From assembly GCA_947499635.1 (NCBI GenBank), contig CANMPD010000011.1:62001-126000 (forward strand): a DNA stretch of 64,000 bases, read 5' to 3'. The DNA is from an uncultured Paracoccaceae bacterium. GTDB lineage: Bacteria; Pseudomonadota; Alphaproteobacteria; Rhodobacterales; Rhodobacteraceae. The notes under the pieces are model-generated. The model saw only the letters and a list, made by a program, of their open reading frames with translations, was not told the origin of the DNA and made no database searches. The position numbers and the translations under genes were made by a program. Of the stretch, positions 53,070 through 62,799 are shown in pieces. Every line of letters starts with the position of its first letter. The stretch's first letter is position 1.

Positions 53070-54140
53070 TTACTCAGGAATCGTATCGGTTAAACCTTCG
53101 ACATAGAAGCTCATTCCTGCAAGTGTGCCGTCGTCTGCGGTTTCGCCGTCGGCCAACCAGTCAGAACCGTCCTGCTTTTTCAATGGACCTGTGAAGGGAT
53201 GATAATCGCCAGTGCGCATGTTTTCGATCATTGCAAGAGCCTCGGCTTTAACATCCGCGGGGACTGCATCTGTGATTTCACCGATTTTCACCATGCCTGT
53301 TGAAATACCATCCCATGTATCAACGGACGCCCATGTACCATCTATAACGGCTTGTGTGCGAGCGATATAATAGGGAGACCAGTTGTCGATAATCGAGGAT
53401 ACGCGCGGGTTCGGTGCGTATTCGATCATGTCGGATGCTTGGCCAAAGGTGTATACATCGCCAGCGTTTTGCGCGGCCGCTTGCGGTGCGGTCGAGTCTG
53501 TGTGTTGCAGGATCACATCCGCACCCTGTTCGATCAAGGCTTTGGCAGCATCTGCTTCTTTTGCTGGATCGAACCATGTGTAGGCCCAGATGATTTTAAA
53601 CTCGACATCTGGGTTTGCCTTCTTCGCATGAATATAGGCTGAGTTGATACCACGAATTACCTCGGGGATCGGGAAAGACGCGATATAGCCGATGATATTG
53701 CTTTCCGTTAGGTTCCCGGCGATGTGACCTTGGACTGCGCGCCCTTGATAGAAACGTGCTGAATACGTTGACACGTTGTCGGCACGTTTATAGCCTGTCG
53801 CGTGCTCAAATTTCACGTTTGGGAATTTTTTAGCAACGTTGATGGTCTGATCCATGTAGCCAAATGACGTCGTAAAGATCAGATCGGCACCTTCAAGCGC
53901 CATTTGTGTCATAACGCGTTCTGCATCTGGGCCTTCGGCAACACTTTCGACAAAGACTGTTTCGACATCGTCGCCGAATTTTTCCTCAACCGCGAGACGG
54001 CCTTGGTTGTGTTCATAAGTCCAACCACCGTCACCAACAGGGCCAACGTAGACAAAGCCAACTTTGGTTGGGTCAGCCATTGCACCAGTTGAAAGTGCCA
54101 GTGTCATCGTAACACCAGTAAGCAAATTTGAGATTTTCAT
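53070..54140 (-). CDS. BMP-family nucleoside/purine-binding protein
   Basis: This 356-aa exported binding protein has a signal peptide (MKISNLLTGVTMTLALSTGAMA). The BMP/PnrA-type fold is recognisable by KVGFVYVGPVGDGGWTYEHNQGR and DLIFTTSFGYMDQTI. BMP proteins bind nucleosides or purine bases and feed an ABC importer. Here it is the last gene of a leftward operon with xdhABC and three transporter genes, so a hypoxanthine/xanthine/nucleoside substrate is likely. It is 66 nt after the permease gene. Confidence 0.9.
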   Translation of the reverse strand: MKISNLLTGVTMTLALSTGAMADPTKVGFVYVGPVGDGGWTYEHNQGRLAVEEKFGDDVETVFVESVAEGPDAERVMTQMALEGADLIFTTSFGYMDQTINVAKKFPNVKFEHATGYKRADNVSTYSARFYQGRAVQGHIAGNLTESNIIGYIASFPIPEVIRGINSAYIHAKKANPDVEFKIIWAYTWFDPAKEADAAKALIEQGADVILQHTDSTAPQAAAQNAGDVYTFGQASDMIEYAPNPRVSSIIDNWSPYYIARTQAVIDGTWASVDTWDGISTGMVKIGEITDAVPADVKAEALAMIENMRTGDYHPFTGPLKKQDGSDWLADGETADDGTLAGMSFYVEGLTDTIPE

Positions 54141-54206
54141 ATGAGAAGTCCCCCTTGTTCCCGCCTTGTGACAGGATCTTGTTTATAAGGACGCCCCCCG
54201 GAATAT

Positions 54207-55127
54207 TTAGCGGGAGGCGTGAAAATTGCGCCCAAGCGCAGCAGGTGCTCCGCTTTTGTCGGCGGATAGAATAACGAGCACCAAAATAGTGATCAGATAG
54301 GGTGACATTGCAAGATATTCCACCGGGATAGCAACGCCTGCGGCCTGAAAATTAAGCTGTAATACGGTGATTCCGCCAAAAAGATAGGCACCTAGAAGTG
54401 TGCGTAGGGGTTTCCAACTCGAGAAAACAACCAGAGCTAGCGCGATCCATCCGATGCCAGCGGTCATGCCTTGGGTCCATTGTGGTACACGGATCAGGCT
54501 GATGTAGGCGCCTCCAAGCCCTGCACAAGCGCCTCCAAAGAGTATAGCCAAGATACGGATGCGCATGACTTTATATCCTAGCGCATGTGCAGCGTCGTGG
54601 TTCTCGCCTACCGCTCGTAAAACTAATCCGGCACGACTGTATTTTAGGCCACTCCAGATCACAAAGGTTAGAGCTATGCCAAAGTACAACACGATATCAT
54701 GTGAAAACAAAGCGGGCCCGATGCCTGGAATCTCTGAGAGTATGGGAATATCAAATGTGTCTAACTTGGGCGGTTTAATCCCAACATAGGATTGCCCTAG
54801 TAGGGCGGATAATCCTAAGCCAAACAATGTCAGTGCCAGACCAGACGCGACTTGGTTTGCAAGCGCCAGCTGGGTCATAATGACAAATAACATTGAAAAG
54901 GCCGCCCCAGCGGCTGCCGCTGCAGCAAACCCCAACAACGGTGAACCACTTTCGACGGCAACAGCAAAGCCCGCGACGGCCCCGATAATCATCATGCCTT
55001 CGACGCCGAGATTTAACACGCCAGCCTTTTCAGCGATCAATTCTCCAATTGCAGCAAACAGTATCGGTGTCGCTGCGACCATTAAGGATGCAATCAATAG
55101 GGCAGGGTTGATAGCAGATAGATCCAT
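54207..55127 (-). CDS. ABC permease of nucleoside/purine importer (second)
   Basis: This 306-aa hydrophobic permease of the RbsC-like (BPD_transp_2) type, YufQ-class, has about nine helices. The LIAEKAGVLNLGVEGMMIIGAVAGF segment and VRAVGENHDAAHALGYKVMRIR coupling region are typical. Its first base overlaps the stop of the previous permease gene, so translation is coupled. Confidence 0.9.
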   Translation of the reverse strand: MDLSAINPALLIASLMVAATPILFAAIGELIAEKAGVLNLGVEGMMIIGAVAGFAVAVESGSPLLGFAAAAAAGAAFSMLFVIMTQLALANQVASGLALTLFGLGLSALLGQSYVGIKPPKLDTFDIPILSEIPGIGPALFSHDIVLYFGIALTFVIWSGLKYSRAGLVLRAVGENHDAAHALGYKVMRIRILAILFGGACAGLGGAYISLIRVPQWTQGMTAGIGWIALALVVFSSWKPLRTLLGAYLFGGITVLQLNFQAAGVAIPVEYLAMSPYLITILVLVILSADKSGAPAALGRNFHASR

Positions 55128-56209
55128 TATGCGACCTCTGACTTGCCAAATTTAATGCGAAAATTGGTTAGCAAATCTAGCGCGAGCAGAAAGAATAACA
55201 ACATACCTTGAAAAACCTGAATTGCTGCAGAGGGTAGGCCGAGATTGCTTTGGGCGATGTCTCCACCGATATATGTTAATGCCATGAGTGCTCCCGCCAG
55301 TAGGATGCCAACAGGGTGCAGGCGCCCAAGAAACGCGACGATGATCGCGGTAAACCCATACCCGACGTTGAAATCAATGGAAACCTGACCTGCAGGACCA
55401 GCCACTTCAAACAATCCAGCTAAACCAGCCAGCGCCCCGGATATACCTAAGCAAAAAAGGATCAACCTATTAGGTTCAACACCTGCAAACCGCGCTGCAC
55501 GTTGGGCCTCGCCAGCCAGACGAATATGAAATCCCAACCTGTGGCGCGTAAGTAAGATATAGGCAAAGATGACGGCAATTAGAGCGGCGACGACACCCAG
55601 ATGCATGCCCGTACCGGCAATCAATTCGGCATTATGCGCACTGGGGTATTGTTGCAAGTTGCGGCTGCCGGGAAAACCAAACCCCTCAGGATTCTTTAAC
55701 AAGCCTAGCGACATGGATGCCAAGAGTTGCTCAGCTACATACACGAGCATCAAGGAGACCAAAATTTCATTGGTACCGAACTTCACCTTGAGCAAACCTG
55801 GGATCATTGCCCATAGCCAGCCGCCAAATGCGCCGGCTAAAACCATTAACGGCAATATATAAAGGCCTTCTATAGGGTAAAAGGCCAATCCCACCCCAGC
55901 GCCGCTGAGGGCGCCGATAATGTATTGTCCCTCTGCTCCAATATTCCACACCCCGGCGCGAAATCCGAGCGACAGGCCAATGGCGATCAATACCAGTGGC
56001 GCAGCTTTGATCAACAGTTGAGGTCTATAATAAAAGGCAAATTCGCCAAACAGCGGATCCCAAAAAATAGTACGGATCGCCTCGAATGGAGGTTTTCCTA
56101 TAGCAGAGAACAACATTGCACCGACAATTATGGTGATTAAAACCGCTAGAATGGGAGTTGCTATGGACCATTCCCGTGAGGGTTGCGACCGCTTTTCAAG
56201 CCGGATCAT
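55127..56209 (-). CDS. ABC permease of nucleoside/purine importer (first)
   Basis: This 360-aa permease of the YufP class is paired with the next gene. It has the conserved IGLSLGFRAGVWNIGAEGQYIIGAL and GEAQRAARFAGVEPNRLI coupling segment, and about ten helices. It overlaps the ATPase gene by 4 nt and the second permease gene by 1 nt. Confidence 0.9.
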   Translation of the reverse strand: MIRLEKRSQPSREWSIATPILAVLITIIVGAMLFSAIGKPPFEAIRTIFWDPLFGEFAFYYRPQLLIKAAPLVLIAIGLSLGFRAGVWNIGAEGQYIIGALSGAGVGLAFYPIEGLYILPLMVLAGAFGGWLWAMIPGLLKVKFGTNEILVSLMLVYVAEQLLASMSLGLLKNPEGFGFPGSRNLQQYPSAHNAELIAGTGMHLGVVAALIAVIFAYILLTRHRLGFHIRLAGEAQRAARFAGVEPNRLILFCLGISGALAGLAGLFEVAGPAGQVSIDFNVGYGFTAIIVAFLGRLHPVGILLAGALMALTYIGGDIAQSNLGLPSAAIQVFQGMLLFFLLALDLLTNFRIKFGKSEVA

Positions 56210-57741
56210 ACTGTGGCCTCCTGGTTTTGCAGCGCGGCGTCGGTGGCAGCGCCGCCCATCATTAGGCCAATGGTCTCTACGGTGAGGTCATGGACAGGCT
56301 GTGGCGTACTTAGGCGGCCCTCGTTGAGGGCTGAAAACGAGTCTGAAATTTCCATTAGCTCGTCCAGATCTTGACTGATACAAATAATCGCTGCGCCTTG
56401 CGTTGCGAGATCCAGCAACGATTGACGAATTGCAGCTGCCGCAGCTGCATCTACACCCCATGTTGGTTGGTTCACAACAAGTGCTTTAGGGCGTTGTAAA
56501 ACTTCGCGCCCGATGACAAATTTCTGCAAATTCCCACCGGACAGCGAGCGTGCGCTACTATCGGGGCCGGGGGTGCGAACATCAAAGGCAGTGATGATTT
56601 TTTCGGCAAAAGATTTTGCAGCCGTCCATTTTAAAAATCCTCTGTTTTCCAACCCTTCCCGTATCGCACCCGTTAACAGCGCATTCTCTGTCAAGGACAT
56701 ATCAGGCGCTGCAGCATGGCCCAGGCGTTCTTCGGGGGCAGTCAGAAGGCCCAATTCGCGACGTGCGTTTGGACACATCGCGCCAACTGGAATTGCTGCA
56801 AAGGAAATTTTTTCTGCGGCTACGGTTGTCTCGCCGCATAATACGGACAACAATTCATCTTGCCCATTTCCTGCAACGCCGCCAATGCCAAGGATTTCAC
56901 CGCGTTTGACGGAAATATTGATAGATTTTAAGGCCGTCCCGAAGGCCGACGGTGCAGGGGTCGACAGGTCAAAGGTCTGGAGCAAAGTCGGGCCTAAATC
57001 GCGTTGTGTCCGTTCGGGCGGAGTTAACGCTGTTCCGACCATAAGTTCGGCCATGTCTCGTGCAGAGGTTTGTGCAGGTATGCACTCTCCAACATTTTTT
57101 CCGAGCCGTAAAATCGTGGCGTGATCGCAAAGACTGCGGATCTCTTCCAATTTGTGGCTGATGTAAAGGATTGAGGTGCCTTCGGATTTTAGTTTGCGCA
57201 GCGTTTGAAAGAGGATCTCAACCTCTTGTGGGGTCAACACGGATGTAGGCTCATCCATGATCAAAAGTTTGGGATCCTGCAAAAGGCAACGAATGATTTC
57301 GACCCGTTGACGTTCGCCTGCGGACAGTGTCCCAACCGTGCGATAAGGATCCAGAGGCAATCCATATGTTTGTGAAACACTTTTGATCTTGGAAGCCAAG
57401 TCGCGCATGGTAGGTGGATTTTCCATACCAAGAGCGATGTTTTCAGACACGTTTAACGCATCAAAAAGCGAGAAATGTTGAAAGACCATCGCAACGCCGT
57501 TTTTACGCGCTTCACGTGGCTCGTTTGGATGATATGCGGCACCGCGTAGGGTCATCGTACCAGTGTCGGGTTGCACTAATCCGTAGATCATTTTGACCAG
57601 TGTTGATTTCCCTGCACCGTTTTCCCCCAATAAAGCATGTATTTCACCCGCGCCAATGGACAAGGTCACGTTGTCGTTGGCGACGACGCCAGGATAGGCT
57701 TTGGTCAGCCCGTCAAGATTTAGCAGGGCTGTAGTACTCAC
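56206..57741 (-). CDS. Double ABC ATPase of nucleoside/purine importer
   Basis: This 511-aa protein has two fused nucleotide-binding domains. The first has Walker A GENGAGKST and LSAGERQRVEIIRCL, with LLIMDEPTSVLT. The second has GVAGNGQDELLSVLCG and LSGGNLQKFVIGRE, with the degenerate second domain usual in RbsA/YufO-type ATPases. The GTG at 57741 (GAGG upstream) gives the standard start; a start at 57771 would add 10 residues. It is downstream of xdhC by 36 nt and overlaps the permease gene. Confidence 0.9.
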   Translation of the reverse strand: MSTTALLNLDGLTKAYPGVVANDNVTLSIGAGEIHALLGENGAGKSTLVKMIYGLVQPDTGTMTLRGAAYHPNEPREARKNGVAMVFQHFSLFDALNVSENIALGMENPPTMRDLASKIKSVSQTYGLPLDPYRTVGTLSAGERQRVEIIRCLLQDPKLLIMDEPTSVLTPQEVEILFQTLRKLKSEGTSILYISHKLEEIRSLCDHATILRLGKNVGECIPAQTSARDMAELMVGTALTPPERTQRDLGPTLLQTFDLSTPAPSAFGTALKSINISVKRGEILGIGGVAGNGQDELLSVLCGETTVAAEKISFAAIPVGAMCPNARRELGLLTAPEERLGHAAAPDMSLTENALLTGAIREGLENRGFLKWTAAKSFAEKIITAFDVRTPGPDSSARSLSGGNLQKFVIGREVLQRPKALVVNQPTWGVDAAAAAAIRQSLLDLATQGAAIICISQDLDELMEISDSFSALNEGRLSTPQPVHDLTVETIGLMMGGAATDAALQNQEATV

Positions 57742-57777
57742 GCAGGATCTGCCTCGTTGTTGGTGATACAAGATTAT

Positions 57778-58731
57778 TCATACAAGGGCTGCGGTCATCA
57801 AGTCATAATTGCTTTGTGCACAAGCGCCGTGTTGCAATAACTGACTAGCAACACCAACCGCAATCGCCTGAGGATGTTTACCCAGTGTTTTTTCACCAAT
57901 TGGGCAGTTTATGCGATCAATTTGCACATTTGTATGGCCTAGCTCTGCGAGGCGTTTGCGGAATCGGGCCCATTTTGTATTCGATCCAATTACACCGGTA
58001 AAATGAAATCCATGTCGCAAGATGCTATCACATAGTTCAAGGTCCAGTTGGTGTGAATATGTGACAATGATATGCGCAGCATCTGAGGGTGCGTGCCGCA
58101 CAACGGATGAGGGCTTTTGTGCGGGCAGGATAGTAACCTGTGGCGCCGGTTGAGAAGGAAAACGATTAGGGGCAGTGTCGATCCAAGTTAGATCGAACTG
58201 TGGTAAAGGGGCGAGTACATCGATAAGCGCGCGCCCGACATGACCAGCCCCCCAGACCCACAGAGACTGTGTTGGGTGTTCGATAGGTTCGATCATCCAG
58301 CCATCTTTTAGCTGTGTTTTAAGCGGCTGCCTGTTGTGTTGAGCGGATTGCACGATCTTTTGGACGGATTGTGGTGGCGCCTGAGTGATGTTGGCAATGG
58401 GGCGTATAAATAGATCGTTGTCGGCGGTGGGTAAGGTTGCGGCAGTGTAAATCTCGCTGAGTAATGTTACGGAACCGCCACAGCATTGTCCTAAATCTGG
58501 ACCCAGCGCATGGGTGGTTAATATGCGTGTGGCGGTTTGTGTACGTGCCGCTTGTACCGCCTCAAACTCTAGCGTGCCGCCGCCGATCGTGCCAGCTTGC
58601 CCACCGTCCCAGACGAGCATGGCCGCGCCGATGTCTCTTGGTGTGGATCCGCGGGTTTGCGCAACGACCACCCGTACAACAAGGGGGCTGTGCGTTAGCG
58701 CATCGTATACTGCGGCGATATCAAATCCCAT
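57778..58731 (-). CDS. xdhC: Xanthine dehydrogenase accessory protein XdhC
   Basis: XdhC binds molybdopterin and guides its sulfuration and insertion into XdhB. The 317-aa protein has the N-terminal VVAQTRGSTPRDIGAAMLVW segment, the Cys-rich GPDLGQCCGGSV motif and a C-terminal Rossmann region (LWVWGAGHVGRALIDVLAP) with GVIGSNTKWARFRKRL. It overlaps xdhB by 11 nt and precedes the transporter ATPase gene. Confidence 0.94.
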   Translation of the reverse strand: MGFDIAAVYDALTHSPLVVRVVVAQTRGSTPRDIGAAMLVWDGGQAGTIGGGTLEFEAVQAARTQTATRILTTHALGPDLGQCCGGSVTLLSEIYTAATLPTADNDLFIRPIANITQAPPQSVQKIVQSAQHNRQPLKTQLKDGWMIEPIEHPTQSLWVWGAGHVGRALIDVLAPLPQFDLTWIDTAPNRFPSQPAPQVTILPAQKPSSVVRHAPSDAAHIIVTYSHQLDLELCDSILRHGFHFTGVIGSNTKWARFRKRLAELGHTNVQIDRINCPIGEKTLGKHPQAIAVGVASQLLQHGACAQSNYDLMTAALV

Positions 58732-61018
58732 GTTTCACACGTTTGGTCGCTTGCCATAATTCTTCTGGTGTCGCAGGGGCATTCAGATGCGGATAGGCAG
58801 GCCCAAACGCGCTGACCGCATGCGACAGTGCAAGCCAAGCGGAAATCCCTAACATAAAGGGCGGTTCGCCCACTGCTTTGGAGCGGTAAATCGTATCTGG
58901 GCGGTATTCCCCATCGTAAAGCGCAACATTGAAAATGTCTGGCCGGTCCGAGCAGGCGGGGATTTTATATGTTGAAGGCGCATGCGTGCGAAGGTTGCCG
59001 TTTTCGTTCCAGACCAGCTCTTCTGTCGTGAGCCATCCTGCGCCTTGGACATAGGCGCCTTCAATCTGGCCGATATCCAACGCGGGGTTGAGAGACGCGC
59101 CTGCGTCATGCAATAAATCTGCCCGTAAAATCCTGTTTTCTCCCGTATGGGCATCCACCACAACTTCGGTGATAGCCGCGCCGTAAGCGAAATAGAAAAA
59201 CGGTCGGCCGGCGCCTTTAATGCGATCCCATTGCAGGCTGGGCGTTTTGTAAAACCCGGTCGACGATAGGCTGATACGCCCCGTATAACACAGCATTGCA
59301 GCCTCGGAGAAACTCAGGGTTTTATCGCCGATGATGACCCCGTCTTTGAGGAATTTTACGGCAGTTTCATTGCAATGGAAATATTCTGCAAGATAGGCAG
59401 CCATCCGCGTGCGTATCGTATCACACGCAACTTTGACCGCCATACCGTTAAGGTCGCTTCCTGATGAGGCGGCGGTGGCGGATGTGTTGGGAACTTTGTC
59501 CGTATCACTTGCGGTGATTTTGATACGCGTGACGTCCACATCAAAGCACTGTGCTGCAACTTGTGCAAGTTTTTGGAACAGCCCTTGCCCCATTTCGGTG
59601 CCGCCATGATTCAGATGAATTGAGCCGTCTTGGTATACATGAACGAGGGCTCCGGCTTGATTTAAATGCGTGAGAGTAAAGGAGATACCAAACTTAACAG
59701 GAGAGAAAGCTATTCCGCGTTTGACTGTTTCATGTGTTGTGTTCCACTGCGCAATTTCGGCTTTGCGAGTGATGTAATTTGAGCTTTGCAATAGTTGATC
59801 AGTCAAGCCATGGAGTTCAAAATCGGTGACATTCATTCCATAGGGGGTCGTGTTTTTGCGACACTTATTTCGAGGGGAAGCATAGTAATTCCGCTTGCGC
59901 AGCTCGATGGGATCTATGCCAAGATGGTGGGCCGCATGGTCCATAACCCGCTCGATCCCCAACATACCTTGAGGGCCCCCAAAGCCACGATAGGCCGTCG
60001 CACTTTGCAAGTTGGTTTTCAGGCGGTGGCTTTCGATGCGGATATTCGGAATTATATAAGCATTGTCGCTGTGCAGCATGGCGCGATCTGCAACTGGGAG
60101 CGACAGATCCTGTGCCCAGCCGCAATCGACCAAATGGGTGAATTCGACACCGGACAAGCAGCCGGTGTCATCAAAGCCTGCGCGATATGAAATACGAAAG
60201 GCGTGGCGTTTTCCGGTGATGACCATATCATCATCGCGGTCATAGCGCATCTTACACGGCCTACCGGTGGCACGGGCTGCGACGGCACAAGCAACGGCTA
60301 ATGCGTTGCCTTGGCTTTCTTTGCCTCCAAAGCCCCCTCCCATGCGGCGGGTTTCCACCCGTACCGCATGCATCGGCAGACCTATGGCATGTGCCACCTT
60401 GTGTTGGATTTCGCTTGGGTGCTGGGTTGAAGAGTTGATCAGCATACCACCATCTTCTTGGGGCAGTGCTAAGGCTGCTTGCCCTTCAAGGTAGAAATGT
60501 TCCTGTCCGCCTATTTCAAAACTGTCCTCAATGATGTGTGCAGCCGTATCAATCGCTGCGGATGCATCACCTTTTTCGTAGATACGGGGACCATCTTCGA
60601 ATCTGCTATTGGCGGCGAGCGCCTGATCAAGGGTTAGTAGGGTTGGCTCTTTGTTATATTGAATCGTGCCTTTACGTGCTGCGATACGCGCGGCACGGTG
60701 GGATGTCGCAATTACGAGAAAAACAGGTTGCCCATTATAATGTACCTGATCGGTCGCTAGCAAAGGTTCGTCATGCGCTGCGGCTGATACATCGTTTTCA
60801 AACGGCAGGTCATGTGCGGTTAGCACTGCGATGACACCATCGCAATTGTGCACATCGGACAGGTCTATTGAAGTAATTTCACCTTTTGCAATTGCGCTGA
60901 GGCCAAAAGCCAAATGTAGGGTATTCGCGGGCAAGGGGATGTCGTCAATATAGCGCGCTTGGCCTGTGACATGCAGGGCGGCGGCATCATGGGGCAGGGG
61001 CTTTGCAACTGACATCAC
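58721..61018 (-). CDS. xdhB: Xanthine dehydrogenase molybdopterin-binding subunit XdhB
   Basis: This catalytic subunit hydroxylates hypoxanthine to xanthine and urate. The 765-aa protein has the N-terminal ALHVTGQARYIDDIPLP and the cofactor-binding RRMGGGFGGKESQG and AYRGFGGPQG. Near the C-terminus it has KAVGEPPFMLGISAW, whose Glu (GEPP) is the catalytic base. It resembles Rhodobacter capsulatus XdhB in length. It works with XdhA in an (alpha-beta)2 enzyme and overlaps both neighbours. Confidence 0.95.
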   Translation of the reverse strand: MMSVAKPLPHDAAALHVTGQARYIDDIPLPANTLHLAFGLSAIAKGEITSIDLSDVHNCDGVIAVLTAHDLPFENDVSAAAHDEPLLATDQVHYNGQPVFLVIATSHRAARIAARKGTIQYNKEPTLLTLDQALAANSRFEDGPRIYEKGDASAAIDTAAHIIEDSFEIGGQEHFYLEGQAALALPQEDGGMLINSSTQHPSEIQHKVAHAIGLPMHAVRVETRRMGGGFGGKESQGNALAVACAVAARATGRPCKMRYDRDDDMVITGKRHAFRISYRAGFDDTGCLSGVEFTHLVDCGWAQDLSLPVADRAMLHSDNAYIIPNIRIESHRLKTNLQSATAYRGFGGPQGMLGIERVMDHAAHHLGIDPIELRKRNYYASPRNKCRKNTTPYGMNVTDFELHGLTDQLLQSSNYITRKAEIAQWNTTHETVKRGIAFSPVKFGISFTLTHLNQAGALVHVYQDGSIHLNHGGTEMGQGLFQKLAQVAAQCFDVDVTRIKITASDTDKVPNTSATAASSGSDLNGMAVKVACDTIRTRMAAYLAEYFHCNETAVKFLKDGVIIGDKTLSFSEAAMLCYTGRISLSSTGFYKTPSLQWDRIKGAGRPFFYFAYGAAITEVVVDAHTGENRILRADLLHDAGASLNPALDIGQIEGAYVQGAGWLTTEELVWNENGNLRTHAPSTYKIPACSDRPDIFNVALYDGEYRPDTIYRSKAVGEPPFMLGISAWLALSHAVSAFGPAYPHLNAPATPEELWQATKRVKHGI

Positions 61019-62379
61019 TGCACCTCCAGCACAGGTATGTGATCCCCTGAGAGATCCGCAGCGTAACGTGCCAACAGTGCACGTGCTGTCTCAAGGCGGT
61101 ATAAAGCAGAGGCGCGCATATCACTGAGTGGCGAAAAATCCGCATCAAAAGCGGATTGAGCCTGTCGGATTGTATCTGCTGTCCAGGCTTTGCCAATTAA
61201 CGCTGTCTCAACATGCTTGGCTCGTTTCGGTATTGCAGCCATGCCGCCAAAAGCGATGCACGCTGCCGTTACATATCCTTGATCAATGACAATATTAAAC
61301 GCACCAAGTACCGCCGAGATGTCCTGATCAAACCGTTTAGAGACCTTGTAGACACGCAAAGCATCTTGCCCACGGGGGAGGGTGATAGCCTCTATGAATT
61401 CACCATCGCTGCGATCTTGCTTGCCATAGTCGATAAAGAAATCTTCGAGTAAAATCGCACGGCGCGTGTTTTGTTTGCGTAGATGTACCCGCGCGCCAAG
61501 GGCGATAAGGGCCGGGGGATTGTCCCCGATAGGAGAGCCATTTGCAATATTGCCGCCAATCGTCGCTGCATTTCGCACCTGTTGGCTTGCGTATCGACGG
61601 ATCATATCAGCATAGGAGGGGTAGATTGGGGTAAGTGTTTCGCGAACGCGGTTCATATTGACGAGAGCGCCAAACCTGACTTCGTCTTGTGTGACAGAGA
61701 TCTCCTTGAGGTCATCACAACCGTCCAAAAATATCACATCATCAAGATCACGTAGTTGTTTCGTGACCCACAACCCGACATCCGTGGCACCAGCTATCAA
61801 GGTTGCGGTCGGGCGCTGGGCGTATTGATAGGCCAAATCATTGGCGGATAGTGGGCGCATAACATTATCTAAGGCGTCTTGTGGCTGCGTAGGTTTTGTT
61901 ACGAGCCATTTCGGCACGGGCGCAGTTTGCACCGCTTGAGCCGCGCGAATGATTGGAGCGTAACCCGTGCAGCGACATAGATTGCCTGCAAGTTGGTCGT
62001 CGTGATCTGTCGCGCCAGCGGTGTGGGCGGTAACCATGCTCATGATAAAACCAGGGGTGCAAAACCCACATTGGCTGCCGTGATGGTCAATCATTGCTTT
62101 TTGAACGGGATGCAACGTTCCGTCAGGGTTGGCGACGCCTTCGACGGTGTGCAGGGATTTTCCATGCAATTGGGGCATAAACAAAATACAGGCGTTTAAA
62201 GCTTTGGGACCGTCTTGATCTGTCACCATGACAGTACATGCGCCGCAATCGCCCTCGTTACACCCTTCTTTCGTGCCGTTCAGACCCCGAGTGTTTCGGA
62301 GCCAATCCAAAAGTGTGGTGGTTGGTGCAATGTCTGGGACTGAGACCTCATCACCGTTGAGATGAAAGGTGATCGTCAT
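61015..62379 (-). CDS. xdhA: Xanthine dehydrogenase iron-sulfur/FAD subunit XdhA
   Basis: This 454-aa electron-transfer subunit has a [2Fe-2S] ferredoxin domain (GCNEGDCGACTVMV) and a second cluster domain (GSQCGFCTPGF, GNLCRCTGY). The FAD domain spans about residues 180-450 (LIAGATDVGLWV; RNAATIGGNIANGSPIGDNPPAL). It passes electrons to NAD+. It is the first gene of a leftward seven-gene operon ending with the BMP binding protein. Confidence 0.95.
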   Translation of the reverse strand: MTITFHLNGDEVSVPDIAPTTTLLDWLRNTRGLNGTKEGCNEGDCGACTVMVTDQDGPKALNACILFMPQLHGKSLHTVEGVANPDGTLHPVQKAMIDHHGSQCGFCTPGFIMSMVTAHTAGATDHDDQLAGNLCRCTGYAPIIRAAQAVQTAPVPKWLVTKPTQPQDALDNVMRPLSANDLAYQYAQRPTATLIAGATDVGLWVTKQLRDLDDVIFLDGCDDLKEISVTQDEVRFGALVNMNRVRETLTPIYPSYADMIRRYASQQVRNAATIGGNIANGSPIGDNPPALIALGARVHLRKQNTRRAILLEDFFIDYGKQDRSDGEFIEAITLPRGQDALRVYKVSKRFDQDISAVLGAFNIVIDQGYVTAACIAFGGMAAIPKRAKHVETALIGKAWTADTIRQAQSAFDADFSPLSDMRASALYRLETARALLARYAADLSGDHIPVLEVQ

Positions 62380-62799
62380 ATGTTTTAACCCGTCGCCTTA
62401 CCAGAGTGGCCCGCATGTGTTCTGCCTTTGATGCGACGTAAAAAGCGAGGCGGGTGATTAAGCTATGATAAGACTATGGATTAAGACCCTGAGATGGCAA
62501 GAGTTGTTATGCGGATTATATTTATTTAGCAGGCTTTGCGATTAGCAGCTTATCTCAGAGGCACCATTGCTGAGGTCGAGGCGCAGATCGTGACATTGTG
62601 ACGCCCATCGTGAACAAATGATAAAGCGAAGCGACGAGTTTGGCGCATTTGCACGACAAGTTGGCGGTGTTAGTCAAATTTTCCCTGAAAGCATGTGGCA
62701 TTTTTGTGTTGGTCGAATCAAAATTAACCTCTGGCCTCAGAGGAGTTGTCGCCCCGTTGCGGTGGCGAAGCGATATGGATGACGAACAGGAGATCCAAT
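62380..62799. promoter_or_regulatory. Divergent promoter region between xdhA and purU; purU leader hairpins
   Basis: This 420-bp gap has no convincing gene. It must hold the xdh operon promoter on the left and the purU promoter on the right. Near purU are two adjoining hairpins: CCTCTG/CAGAGG at 62728-62743 (4-nt loop) and TCGCC/GGCGA at 62749-62768. The ribosome site CAGGAG follows about 20 nt later. They may be a leader control structure. Confidence 0.5.
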
